DNA from: Prinsepia uniflora
Lineage: Eukaryota; Streptophyta; Magnoliopsida; Rosales; Rosaceae
Direction of reading: 5' to 3'
DNA length: 64,000 nucleotides
Assembly: GCA_032719365.1 (NCBI GenBank)
Contig: CM064876.1
Span: forward strand, 54,865,864-54,929,863
Below the pieces are notes generated by a model, which saw only the letters and a program-made list of their open reading frames with translations, had not been told where the DNA came from and ran no database searches. Made by a program: the position numbers and the translations under genes. Positions 1 to 11,135 of the stretch are shown piece after piece; within the stretch, counting starts at the first letter, position 1; every line of letters begins with the position of its first letter.

Positions 1-316
1 CAAAACATACACTGTGGTCGCCACCGTAGCTCCAAATTTGACTCATCACCCATCCAAAAAGTCCAAAATACCCTTGTTCTTCAAATTACCAAAATACCTT
101 TGAGTATTTTAGACCTGTAACAGTCACGTTAAAGCTCTGGTTTTGACGTACCATCTACCTACGAAATCAAAACTCTAGGACTACATAATAGTCCTCACAA
201 AATGTCTAAAAAGTTCTCTGAGCAAAAGGTCAACTTTTGACCTACAAAGGTAAAATCATCAATTCCCTTTTTAAATTCCTAGAATTACTTTTTTTTTTAA
301 ATTCCGAGTTATTACA

Positions 317-342
317 ATCTACCCCCTTAAGGAATTTCATCC
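317..342 (-). other. Polypurine tract of element H
   Basis: On the minus strand this reads GGATGAAATTCCTTAAGGGGG then TAGAT, immediately before the LTR start. The TR-GAG element has the same arrangement (GACGAAATTC, a G-run, TAGAT, then TGTAACAACCCG at 46199). It would prime plus-strand DNA synthesis. Confidence 0.75.
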
Positions 343-562
343 TCTAAATTCAAACTCTCGATGGCAACCAAAACCTGTAGACAAAAAACGATCCTGCTAC
401 TCAGCTCAAAAACTAGTGGTAATACCCTGAAAGTCCGTGAGAGAAGCACATGACCAAGCTTTGTCTAAAACCTTAACCACATCTCTCAGACGCAGCTTGT
501 TGTGTCGACACTTTCCAACACCACATGCCACCAATGCAGTGTAAACTAGAATAAATTCAGGA

Positions 563-581
563 ACTTAGGCTCATACTAAGC
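563..581 (-). other. Degenerate primer-binding site of element H
   Basis: The minus strand reads TTAGTATGAGCCTAAGTTC, which aligns with the TTGGTATCAGAGCATAGG context of the intact element at 44454 if two bases are deleted and a few changed. The family primer is initiator Met-tRNA. The decay implies an old insertion. Confidence 0.5.
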
Positions 582-2964
582 AACCATTTTGTCCATCTAC
601 GGAAACCAGAGAACTACAACTTAGTAGGGTGACGCCCCCAGAAAGGCTCCCTGAACTGCACGAACATCCTTGCCTAACAACCTCACTTCGTGCCACTACG
701 AATACACAACCCACCAAGAAAAAGCATGGTTGAGTGTACCATAACCTCTAGAGGGATCACATCATGTCGAATATTTGCTCCAACTGAGGAATCGTTCAAC
801 GGTCTCATCTGAGTTCCATCGCCAATAAAACCGCGGTTCTGAGTCTTTGATTTCACTCAACATTTGAACCCTCAGAAATCCTCCTCGTCTGGAGCACAAT
901 ATCCAGTGCTCGATCCAAACAACTCAGGGTACAACGTGTGTCCAAACCCAAACCAATTTCATGTGTATCTCTAGTGCACTACTCGACTCCGATTGTAAAA
1001 TGACTTGGAGGTACAGTGTGAGTGGACAAAACCACTTATAAAACAATGCATGCATAACTAAATCATAAGTAACTGAATTTTAGAATAAAATAATCATATA
1101 CCATAGGACCCACGAAAAACCATGCAATGTATGTAAAATACTTGTAACCCACATTCCCTGAAATCCCCGGTTTAAAAAACCATCTGGGAAGACAAAACAT
1201 GAACACCAATGTCATAAATCAAATTCAGACCAATCCTCGAGTCCCCCAAGTTGTACCTCACAATCCAAGCCGACTGACTGAAATCCATCCCTCATGTGGT
1301 ATTATGTAGCAAAAGCTAACTGGCTAGGAAACTTTGTACTACACAGAGTTAGCCCCCAAGATCTGGTAGGGACACACTTCATGATGTTAGGTTGGAAAAG
1401 TACAATATCCCTATACTATGCATAGACAACCCCCGGAGCTAGTGGAGACACACTCCTTAGTGCTAATATGAGAAAATACTGCCCCTAAGAGGTAGCAGAG
1501 ACACACTCCGTTAAGCCAGTCCAAAAAAATACTACCCCTAGGAGCTAGCGAACACACACTCCATCATGCCAGTCTGGGAAAATCACAAGGTCCCTTGAGG
1601 ATGGTAACCTGTGAAAAACAGTTAATAAAAACAAAGCAAAACTTTGCTTATATATATTCGTGACCCAAAACCAAGTTAAAATATTTAAACCCAGGTCTGA
1701 GCCCAAACCACCGCTTCCACAAAATCTACAAAAACTAGTGTCCAGTAAACGATTTTCCTAAAAAATTATTCCAAATTCCGAAATGCATCACATAAAAAAA
1801 AATCATCTAGAATAATGTCTCAAAATCAAAACGATTCACAAACAAAAATAGAACAACTAAATTATTTTTATGCATGAAAAATTCATAATAAAATAAGTCC
1901 ACTCACTATACATCCAACAATCAAACTCCAAGCAGTACTAAGTAGTAGAATTCCTGGAACAACGTTACCCTATTTGTTCTGAAACCAAAATGAAAGGAAC
2001 CACCCAAAAAAATACCATGAAAACTTTATCTGATCGTGCTCCCGTCTGACACCCTAATCGAAGTTCCAAATGTACCCTTGGACTTGACTCAGAACACGTA
2101 GATCCCTCAAATAAGGGATATAAAAAAAACAAAAATCGCTATCTAGGGGTAACTTCCCATACTAACTCACTGGCCCTAGAGGCAAGGTAAATCCGATTTG
2201 ACAACCCTAACCTCAGTCATGACCTAACGAAAAGTAATATCTCAACAACCAATAACTCTCTCGACTAATAACCATGAATAGCCGGTAACTCATCGACCCT
2301 TTTGACTACATCCGAGACCCCAACTGATATCCTGACTTACACTAGAGTCCCGATTTGGTATCCCAACTCATTTGGAGTCCAATATAATGTCCCAATTTAT
2401 CTAGAGTTCTAATTCGATATCTCGACTAGTCTAAGTGTACCTTCAGATCAACCTTCTGAAAACCCAAACCTGATGGTAGTTTATACTTATTTTCGGAGTA
2501 TAACTGTGAGTAAAATCCACGAGACATAGGAAAAAGTTTCCCTCAATAGTTTCTAGCTAAGAATTAAGGTAACCAACACCTTACACATTAGAAAAATCAA
2601 GGGGGAGGTTCAAACACACCTGTTCTACATCCGAGCATCCCCACCAAGAAAAACATACATTGTTACCTAGGCTCTCTTAACTCTTGATCCAAAACTCACC
2701 CCGTACATAGTAAAAGAATCTGGAAATGCCCAAAAAAGGTCTTTAAATGGACCCAAAAGGCCTTAAAACTAACAAAAATAACTCCAAAGGTAAAAAAAAC
2801 ATCAGGGTACGCGTAGCCATGGGGCGTGGAACAGTCCCACACAGTGCCACGCACCCCCACATGCCTGAAAACATTCCCACGCGCACACATGTGCATCTAT
2901 GTGCCATTGGACAATCGACGACCACTGCACGGGCCTTTACGCACCGGTAGTTGGCCAGGAGAAA

Positions 2965-5900
2965 TGTAACGACCCGTCCTGAATTATCAGGATTAATTAA
3001 GAATTAATGACGAATTAACCAGACTAATCAGGAATTAGACGCGGATTAGCGGACGAGCAGGGCGAAATGACGATTTTGCCCTTGAAATGGGCGAATCGTT
3101 GACTTTTCGTTCAGGTGGTCAAATGGACTTTGGCCGACGACTGTGACGTAGTACAGGACGTCACGAGTTCATAGACAGGTGGCACGCCTGATTCCGATGT
3201 TTAAGGAAGAAGTTATGATTTTCGGAAGTTCGGGGGCATTTCGGTAATCTGGTTGAATAGGAGCAAATAGTTAACTTTCGACCCAGGAGGTCCGATGGCT
3301 GAGGGCAAAGGACCGTTACGTAGAACAGGAGGATACGAATCCGTAGACAGGCGGCACGTCAAATTCGGACGTTCGACGGAGAAGTTACGGTTCACGGAAG
3401 TTCGAAGGAACTATTGCACGAAGTTCGAGATGAATGGACTTTTGTCCTAAGTGGGGCTCAGATATTTTGTCACTGTCCCAATGGATGAGTGATAATTGTC
3501 ACCCATCCACTGACCATCCCTTTTCATTCATGCATATCCCATTCCTCTTCATCGATCATTTTCCATCCTCCAAACCTAAACCCGATTACCTGCATCCCCA
3601 TCCAAATCCAATCTCCCTTATGACCATGATTGAGACCAAAGGAAGGAAGATAGGACAAGAAGATGGTGGTGGCTGGCCAGGATGGCGCCACCTTGGATGG
3701 CTGAGACCAAACCCGAGCAAGGTACCCAGTTAGACCCAATTTCCATTTTAATTCAATTTTTACGTTATGGTTGATTTTGGGTGATTATGAGATGATTAGT
3801 AGGTTTCTAGGGAATTTCTAAGATGATTTTGATGGTGGTTTGACGGCTAAGGAGGCGTGGGAGGAAAATGAAAATGTTGGACCCTGAGGAAGAAAATCAA
3901 ACTGTGGGTTTTCTATGTTTTTGCTTATTTTGATCATCCTAACAAGTTCCTAGGATCACATTAGGAAGTTTAGGATTAATTAGGAAGAAAAAGGACCGAA
4001 AATAAGGGAGAAAAATGGCCAGACCGGCTGAACCAGAGAACCGGCTGGACCAGCCGTCGAGAGGAAGAAGAAGCACTGTGCAGTGGCGCGTGAAGCCCAC
4101 GCGCAGTGCAATCCCAGGGAGCATAAATTGTCCTTTAAGGATGCTTCCAACATGCAATTTCATCTATTTGATGTAACGAACATTTTGGGACTGGTTTCGT
4201 GTCAATCGGACATCGTTTCGATATAGTTCGGGACGTCCGAAGGTTTAGGTTCGGGTTTAAAAATAATTAGAAATTCTGGAAAATTACGGAGCTTTAGTGA
4301 GGGGTTATATAAGTAGTTAGTAACCCTCTAAATTAATTTGGACAGGTTCGGGAATCTCGGAGGTGACGATTGGCCCGGGAGAGGCTTATGGAACGCGTAT
4401 CGAGGCGCGGCTTCGGACAGTCTGTGAGTGGACTTGTTTTATGAATTCGATGCATGCATAAATGTTTTATAATTTTTTTAGAATATGTTTTGTGATGCCA
4501 TGAGTGCATTTATTTGTGGTAGCCTAGGATTTACGTATTTGCACGTATTTCGAGATTTCCAGTTTTATATGATGCTTATACGTGCTAGGTTTTCAATGAG
4601 GATTTAATGAATTGGTTTTGGATTTGTAAATATGAAATTAGGCACAAGGCCCATTTGATTTACAAACGCTCGGACTTGGAGTCCATTTGATTTGACCAAA
4701 AATCTGACTGAAGGTCCATTTGAGTTATACGATCGGACCGAGGGTCCCGTTGGTTTCTGAATCCGGGCTTGAGGCCCAATTGGTTGTAATATCGGGTTTG
4801 AGGCCCCGTTGACTGTAGTATCGGGCTAGAGGCCCTGTTGGTTGTGAAATCCGGCTTGAGGCCCCGTTGCTTAATGGTTTCGGGCTTAAGGCCTAGTTAG
4901 TCGTTATATCGGGCTAGAGGCCCAGTTGATTGTAACATCGGGCTTGAGTCCTAGTTCGGTTTGTGAAATGTGAATTCGGGCATGAGACCCTGTTGAACTG
5001 TGGATTTAGGCCGAGGCCTGTGAAATGGATTTGAATCGTATTCAAGGAATCCTATTGGGATGAACCGGGTATGAGACCCAGTTGAAATGTGTTTTGAGAA
5101 AGAAAGAAAGTATTTGAAAATGTATGATACCCTCCATATGATTTATATGGTCTCCTCCAGATGTTGACCTGGAGAGTCACGATCCACAGACCAGAGTGGG
5201 TATCCCCATAGGGATCCCGTTCCAGGAGTGGGAGTTATGATTTATGATGTGGTCCCGGACCAGATTTCGGAGAGATGATGGGACTAGATCCGGAGATAGA
5301 GCTGGGACTAGATCCAGGATTGAGCCTCCCAGATGGATAATTCCTAGGAGAAGACTCGGAGTGAGACCCCGAGTGGTGTGCACACTAGTATAAAAATGAT
5401 TAATCGTGGCGTATATCGGGGATGTGTTCCCTAGGGGCTGTGTGCCCCGAGCTGGCATCTTCTCGGAAGTACCGCGGATGGGTTATACGTATGAGTACGT
5501 ATGTGGTTCTTACAGAGAGTGATTTGGGGCGAAGACACCGTATTCGATGTTTTGGAAATGGTTTGGGGCAGAGACCCTGTGTTCTATGTTTTGGTATTTC
5601 ACTGAGAATTGATTTGGGCTGAGTTCCCACATGTATTGATTTATGGTTTTGAGTTTGTGAATTCGGGTCGGGGACCCATAAATGGATTTGTGGTTTATGA
5701 CGGTTTATGGAGACCGGGCATGAACCCTTGAAAGGTTTTGAGAATATGTTTGAAAAATGGTTTTATGAACGTTTTGATAAACGGTTTTTGAACGCATGCA
5801 TATGCTTTTAGTGAAGGGCCTAAATGTCTTATTGTGAAAATGTTTTTAATGAAATGTTTGTTTTGTCCACTTTTGATGTTTTAATGCTCTTCAGGTTGAT

Positions 5901-6068
5901 CGCGGATGCGGGCTGTAGCAGAGACGAGGCAACACTCTCCTCCTCCTACAATCCAAGCGTACTCTGGAAGCCCCAGTGAGGGCTAGAGACGGAATTTTCC
6001 CTGGTCGTGTCAGACGGGATCAGAAACGTCCCACGTTAATCCCGGGGGATTTGGGACGGGTCCTGACA
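2965..6068 (+). mobile_element. Solo LTR (copy 1) with AGAAA target duplication
   Basis: It starts TGTAACGACCCGTCC and ends GGGACGGGTCCTGACA. The 5-bp sequence AGAAA occurs directly before (2960-2964) and directly after (6069-6073), so this is one integration event reduced to a single 3.1-kb LTR. Internal landmarks in order: a CGCG block at about 4083-4110, GTGAGTGGAC at 4424-4433, GCATGCAT at about 4451, a hairpin array at 4640-5095, GCATGCATATGC near 5794, GTCCAC at 5865-5870, and a splice-acceptor-like TCTTCAG at 5894. It lies inside the 5' LTR of element H, on the opposite strand. No protein-coding ORF in it is convincing. Confidence 0.93.
4640..5095 (+). repeat. Tandem hairpin array in solo LTR copy 1
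   Basis: About a dozen units of roughly 30-45 bp, each with a short inverted repeat followed by a 'GTTG...ATATC'-like spacer. Readable stems include TGGAC-TTGGA-GTCCA, GGACC-GAG-GGTCC, GGGC-TTGAG-GCCC (several times) and GGGT-ATGAG-ACCC. The bases change but the arms remain complementary. Other copies carry arrays of different sequence at the equivalent place. Confidence 0.8.
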
Positions 6069-6109
6069 AGAAATGCCACATACTATCTACGCGCTGGATA
6101 CAGTACCTA

Positions 6110-6235
6110 CATGCCATGTCTTATTGCTGATGTGGCATTGGCATGACTTGACACCATTGCCATATGGCATTAATGTGGCATCGATGTGTCACTGACACTC
6201 CTACCATGTGGCAGTGACGTCACGGATGACGTCAT
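6110..6235. promoter_or_regulatory. Cluster of TGACGTCA/TGTGGCA-type motifs in the LTR of element H
   Basis: Repeated TGTGGCA words are followed by GTGACGTCAC and GATGACGTCAT within about 125 bp. TGACGTCA is a plant bZIP (C-box/as-1-like) core. Denser versions occur in LTR copies J (22685-22975) and D (54095-54385). Regulatory activity is inferred from motif content only. Confidence 0.4.
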
Positions 6236-6941
6236 AAGTGGATCGAACTAGGTACAAGAAACGATGATTGATGCCACCATCTGGTCCGCCGGAATCCGCG
6301 CTTAATGGTTGAAGCTTCAAGCTTTCATTATCTCTTTCATTTCTCAACCAAAAACCACGATCTACGCATAGAAATCCATTTAATCAATGAGAGGGATCCA
6401 AAAATCAACCCAAAATTTAGTGATAATACATGGCTTGGCTGTAATATGGCCGTGAAGTTTTGGTTAACTTTTTCCTATCGTACCATCCACAGATGTCTTC
6501 CCATTCCCAAACCACCACCAATAGACTAGTGGAGTCTTGGGGAACTTATTCCCCCTCTTAGTTTGCCTCAATTCGACCCAAAAATGGGCCATCTGTGTAG
6601 GAAGGTATGGTGTTCACACTGAGGAAAGAGAAAGAAGAGAGAGGAAAAATCTACCCAATCGTACAAGGATAGAGAAACCACACCCTTTTATACATGGATT
6701 TTTCCAAAATTACCATTATGTCCTTATTATTTCAGACCCGTAATTTTTGTCCACCGACTTCGATTCATGTGTCACTTGACTGTGAACTCATGAGCTCAAG
6801 ACCTATGCAATAGCAAAAAAAATGTCCAAAAGTGTCTCCAAGGAAAAGTTGACCAATGGGTCCCTCCGAAAACAAGGGTAAAATCTTCCTTTTCTAAATA
6901 ATTTCCCAAAGTGACCCTCATTTTCGGTCCGAGTTGTTACA

Positions 6942-7140
6942 CGTTTGGGAACGTAACATATCAAGAAAGAGATTGTGAAGTGATTTGAATATAAGTTATT
7001 TATGCATGTTCCCAAATATTTTCCTTGGACAATGCCATGGTGGAACATCTTTGATTGTGCCTCGTATGTTGTAGACTTCAACCTTGGTCCTTTACGTATT
7101 CTTCCCCTCTTGAACATGAAAGGACTAAGTTGAGTGCTAC
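6942..7140. other. Unidentified repeat-derived host sequence between elements H and G
   Basis: This stretch is separated from 12776 onward only by element G: GCTAC occurs at 7136-7140 and again at 12776-12780. It was therefore once continuous with the minus-strand Ty3 remnant there. The minus strand is open from 7201 down to 6803 (132 codons), but part of that lies in LTR sequence and I recognise no domain. Confidence 0.4.
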
Positions 7141-8676
7141 TGGCAGGACCTGCCCCTAAAGTTACTTTGAAAATCGAGCTGATGCTACTCCCGTTTGACA
7201 ACTCTTGTTAGACAAATGATTTTCCTATTTGTATTCTTATTTTCATTTGATACATTAATCAAACATCATTCATCCTTTGTGAGGTACTTCCTACATCCAA
7301 CCCACTAACCTCGTCAAGTGGTGGGTCCTATTAATCCAACCTCGTCCGAGTCTTAATCCAGTATTTCAATTGTTGAAATTTATATGAATTTCATCAAATA
7401 AATGTGAATAATAATTAAAGAAAAAGTCCTATTCAATTATATATATATTCTACATGTAGTCAAAGCTCCTTAACTCTCTCCTTAAAATTTTTCCATTCGT
7501 AATTATCACTATAATTTTATTAATATCCAACATACTATTTTAATCAAATCCTTAATTTTTACCGGAATTAGACTTGAATTTAAAATATAAGCATAATATG
7601 TCAAAAAATCATAAATATACTCAAACGATGTCCAATTAACTCAAACCTTATACCATTAAATTCAAAATTCTAAGAAAAATAATTTCATGTTGGTCACACC
7701 CCAGGAGCCACTGCACCGCGCTCTCATGCTCCATCGTGGCCCTCCTGCGAGTGACTCCACGCGCATGCGACCACAGTCACATATGTACTCACCTCTGTCC
7801 TCCAGCTAGGTCTGTAACTCGGGTCGCCCAACATGTTAAACTGACTCGACTCGTAATCTTTCATTATGCGACCAATTCTTTCGTTCTTTACATCAACTTA
7901 GATCGTTTGAACCTATGAGAATCTCTACAACCTTAGAACGGATTAAATCGCTGTAGAAATTAGAGAACCTTAACTTTAGGTTCAGCCATGGTTCCACTAT
8001 TCAACCTGTAGCTTCCCCATGTCCCAAACCGTGAAGGTTTGGCTCTTCATGATCACCTAAACTCAAAGAGGATAATAATGAGCTCCGTTTCGAACTTAGA
8101 TCTCCCAAAATGGACTTAACACCTCACGATCACATTTTTAAGTTTCTTGGGTTTAGCTTTATGGGTTCTTCCCAGACCTCCCCCCCCAACCCACCCCCCT
8201 CTCATTCCCCTCTTTTCTTCCTTCTTCCTTCCCTCTTCAACTCTTTTTTTTCTCTTTATTTCTAGTAGTTCTTCCCTTTATTCTCCATGTCCCTTTGCTA
8301 GTTTCCTAGTCCAGATCCCCTTCACTAGCCTTCTCACACACACACACCCCCCATATTTATAGAATGGGTAAGCCGGTGGAAAAATATGGGATGGGAAAAT
8401 GAAGACAATTCTACAACACTCTAGGTCCTCCATGCAAAATTACCAAAATACATTTATGTCCCAAATTACCAAAATACCCCTAGTCAATTTTTTTACCCAT
8501 AACGAGCTTATCCGAGCTTTTTTTTGGCATACTATCTGTCTATGTATTCAGGAGTCGTACGTAATGGTTTTCGCAGAATGTCCCAAAAATTATTCGAGTC
8601 AAAAGTCAACCTTATAGAGGTAAAATTGTCATTTTTTTTTCTAATTTTATGTTTTCTAAATTTCTGGGTCGTTACA
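7141..8676 (-). repeat. 3' LTR of element G, internally deleted
   Basis: In plus-strand view it begins TGGCAGGACCTGCCCC (an altered TGTCAGGACC terminus), has CTCCCGTTTGACA...TGTTAGACAAATG close by, and ends GGGTCGTTACA. At 1.54 kb it is short for the family because the region with GTGAGTGGAC and the hairpins is missing. Confidence 0.75.
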
Positions 8677-8869
8677 ATCTACCCTAGTAAAAAAATTTCA
8701 AATATGTAATATTAATTACCCAAATCGTTAAAAGTAAAATATAAATCAAGATTTCAAATAATATTATAAATTGAATCAATGTGAAAAGGAATCGAATCGT
8801 AAGAAGAATCACACTTTAAACAACATTTTCTCAATGTTCGGAAATTGACCATCATAACTAACTATTTAG

Positions 8870-9127
8870 ACGACCTTGGGAACTGCACTAAACACCATCC
8901 GAGTTATGAGAACATCCTTTGGGAATTGCACGAAGCATCATCCGGGTTCTCACAACATTCCTCGAAACTACACGAAGTACCATCCACGTTATCACAACAT
9001 TCTTTGGGAACTGTACGAAGCAGCATCCGGGTTACGCAACATCCCTTGAGAACTCCATGAAGCACCATCCGGGTTATCACAACACTCTCCGGGAACTGCA
9101 CGAAGCACCATCTAGGTTATCACAACA
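8870..9127. repeat. Minisatellite, about six units of 42-43 bp
   Basis: The word GGAACTGCACGAAGC (with variants) recurs with AACT starts near 8881, 8924, 8966, 9009, 9051 and 9094, a spacing of 42 or 43 bp. Each unit continues ACCATCCGGGTTATCACAACA. It lies between the polypurine tract of G and the insertion at 9133. It may be G's counterpart of the LTR hairpin arrays, though no strong stem is obvious. Confidence 0.85.
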
Positions 9128-9132
9128 TAGCT

Positions 9133-10723
9133 TGTAACGACCCGTCCCGAATATCGGGATTAAATATTAATTAATTATGGTTTAAAATAACTAACCTGGG
9201 ATTAGTTGAGTGAAATCGGACGAAATGTACAAAATGACCGTTTTGCCCCTAGGCGTGGGCAAAATATTGACTTTTAGTTCGGGCGGTCAAATGATCTTTG
9301 ACCGATGACTATGACGTAGTTCGGGACATCACGAGTTCATAGACAGGTGGCACGTTCGATTCCGACGTTCGAGGAAGAAGTTTTGACGTTCGGAAGTCGA
9401 GGGGTAATTTGGTAATTTTGAAAGGTAAGGGAGAAATGTTGACTTTTGACCCGGGAGGTCCAATGGACGAGGGCCAAGGATTGTTACGTAGGTCGAGTCG
9501 ATACGAATCCATAGACAGGCGGCACGCCGAAATCGGAGATTCGACGACGAAGTTCTGGTCACGGGAGTGAAATCGATTAATCGAACGAACCGGGATTTCG
9601 ATTAAAATATTATTAAAATAGTGAATAGTGATCATAGTTTGTGAACACTTGGATGAGTGACAAGTGTCACCCATCCCTTGTTTTGAGGCCTAAATTCTGC
9701 TCCATGTTTTGGGGAAACATCATCATCATGTTTTATTATTTTTAATCATTTTTAATCATTCTTAATCAACACCATTAGTCTTCTTCTTTGTATTTTCTTC
9801 AAACTGTGAACAATCATGGAAGCAGAGCTTGAGAGAATTGGCTTCCTTTCCATAGCCGTTCTTGAGATGGAAAAATTGAGAGATTGAAGAGACTGAGTTA
9901 GTGAGGGAAACACGGGGACAGAGAGAGAGTGGTGAAACAGAGAATCGAAATTTTGGAGTTTGGAGGGAAAATTCGAAATTGAAGATTTGAGCCTTGAGGA
10001 TCAAAATTGAGCTCAATTTGAGTTTTCTGGGATTTCCACGTCAGAATCATCGAAAGAACGAAGCAAATTGATGCCCAATTGGCTCTGAACGGACAAGACG
10101 ATAGTAAGCAATTTCGAAGGTTGAGTTGTGATCTTGGATAGATCAAACGATGAATTGAATTGGGGAATGAGTTTAACTTGGTCTAATGAAGCTTCTGGGT
10201 GGATCAATTGAAGGAAATCTTTTGAGATTGATGAATTTCGAAGAAGGAGCAGTACCCAGGTGTTCTTCGACATTCATCTTCGAATTGAAGGATTAAGGTA
10301 AGGATTGGTGAAATTAAGCTTACAGAACTTTAATTGGACTTAAATCGAAGCTGTTTGAATGTTCAATTGAAAGAATTGATGTCAAATTGGTATCAGAGCA
10401 CTAGGTTGCTGATGTTGTTGCCATGTCATACCTCCGAAACGTAAGCCTCATGCGCGACCTGGTAGTGAGATGGGTATATTAGGGTATTTTGAGATCTCGT
10501 GATAGATCTCGGAATGAAATTGACCCTGGTTTGAGGGTCAGATGTTAATTAGTGTACAGCTGTCGAACCAGGATTTTTGTGGGTCCCAAGAATGAGTGGG
10601 CACAAGTGCAGTTATCCCTTGTTTGGCAAGTCTTGAAGAGTATTTTTGGAATTTTAGTTGACTTGTCAGACGGGAGCAGGACCGGACACGGTTATCTATG
10701 TCCCTCGGGGATGGGTCTTGTCA
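9133..10723 (+). mobile_element. Internally deleted LTR element with TAGCT target duplication
   Basis: It starts TGTAACGACCCGTCCCGAA and ends GGGATGGGTCTTGTCA, with TAGCT on both sides (9128-9132, 10724-10728). At 1.6 kb it looks like a solo LTR but is not one. Position 10388-10400 reads TGGTATCAGAGCA, the initiator-Met primer-binding site. It is followed at 10428 by ATACCTCCGAAACGTAAGCC, which matches the start of the Gag ORF in the TR-GAG element (ATGCCTCCGAGACGTAGACC) with the start codon changed to ATA. The element therefore keeps a shortened 5' LTR (about 9133-10384), the primer site and a gag stub, joined by deletion to the end of the 3' LTR. Confidence 0.85.
10388..10400 (+). other. 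Primer-binding site (initiator Met tRNA type)
   Basis: TGGTATCAGAGCA is identical to positions 44455-44467 of the intact element. It lies 3 nt after a candidate LTR end (TGTCA, 10380-10384). Confidence 0.9.
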
Positions 10724-10834
10724 TAGCTCATGAGCTAAATCCACACTAGTTCCATCACCAAGTTTAACCAATCATTAACACGGTTATTCTTAATCAAATT
10801 TGAAAATTGTACCAACGCACCATCTAGATAAATA

Positions 10835-11135
10835 GCCCCCGCGAAAGGGGCCCAACTCGATGTCCGAGTTATTTATGCACTACCGGTAGGCAGACCACTC
10901 AAGAAAGGAGCCCAGCTCGACGTCAGAGTGAAAACTGACTCAAAAAAGAAGCTATGCTCGACGTCTGAGTCGTTATTACAATACTAGTCTCAATAAAGGG
11001 GCCCAGCCTAATATCTAAGGCTAACCAGACACAACCAACTCAAGAAACCAGCCTTAGCTCGACGTCTGAGTTGTCACGTCAATACCAGTCTCAAGAATGG
11101 AGGCTTAGCTCGACGACTAAGATTATCCACAACCC
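10835..11135 (-). repeat. CTCGACGTC-type tandem array in element G
   Basis: About five units of roughly 55-60 bp, each with 'GAGCCCAGCTCGACGTCnGAGT' or a variant followed by 'CAATACCAGTCTCAAGAA'. Stems are CTCG-ACGTC-CGAG and relatives. The same unit is in LTR B at about 40185-40290, placing G and B in one subfamily. Confidence 0.7.

Larger units (their letters stand above)
1..6941 (-). mobile_element. Element H: non-autonomous LTR element, truncated by the window edge
   Basis: Read on the minus strand. Positions 1-316 are the first part of the 3' LTR, whose start reads TGTAATAACTCGG on the minus strand. A polypurine tract follows (317-342), then about 220 bp of apparently non-coding internal sequence, a degenerate primer-binding site (about 563-581), and a 5' LTR from roughly 582 to 6941 that starts TGTAACAACTCGG. 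Two landmarks tie it to the large-LTR family: GTGAGTGGAC near 1019 and GCATGCAT near 1047. The 5' LTR is split by a plus-strand solo LTR at 2965-6068; without that insertion it would be about 3.2 kb. No gag or pol is visible, so it resembles a LARD-like derivative or a strongly deleted element. The inner boundary of the 5' LTR is approximate, and the target duplication cannot be tested because the left end lies outside the window. Confidence 0.7.

Noticed and set aside
6803..7201. 132-codon minus-strand frame spanning the H/G boundary
   Set aside because: It crosses from element G's LTR through old host sequence into element H's LTR, so it cannot be a single ancestral gene.
8870..9127. CRISPR-like array
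   Set aside because: Units are contiguous 42-43 bp tandem copies without distinct spacers, in plant DNA.
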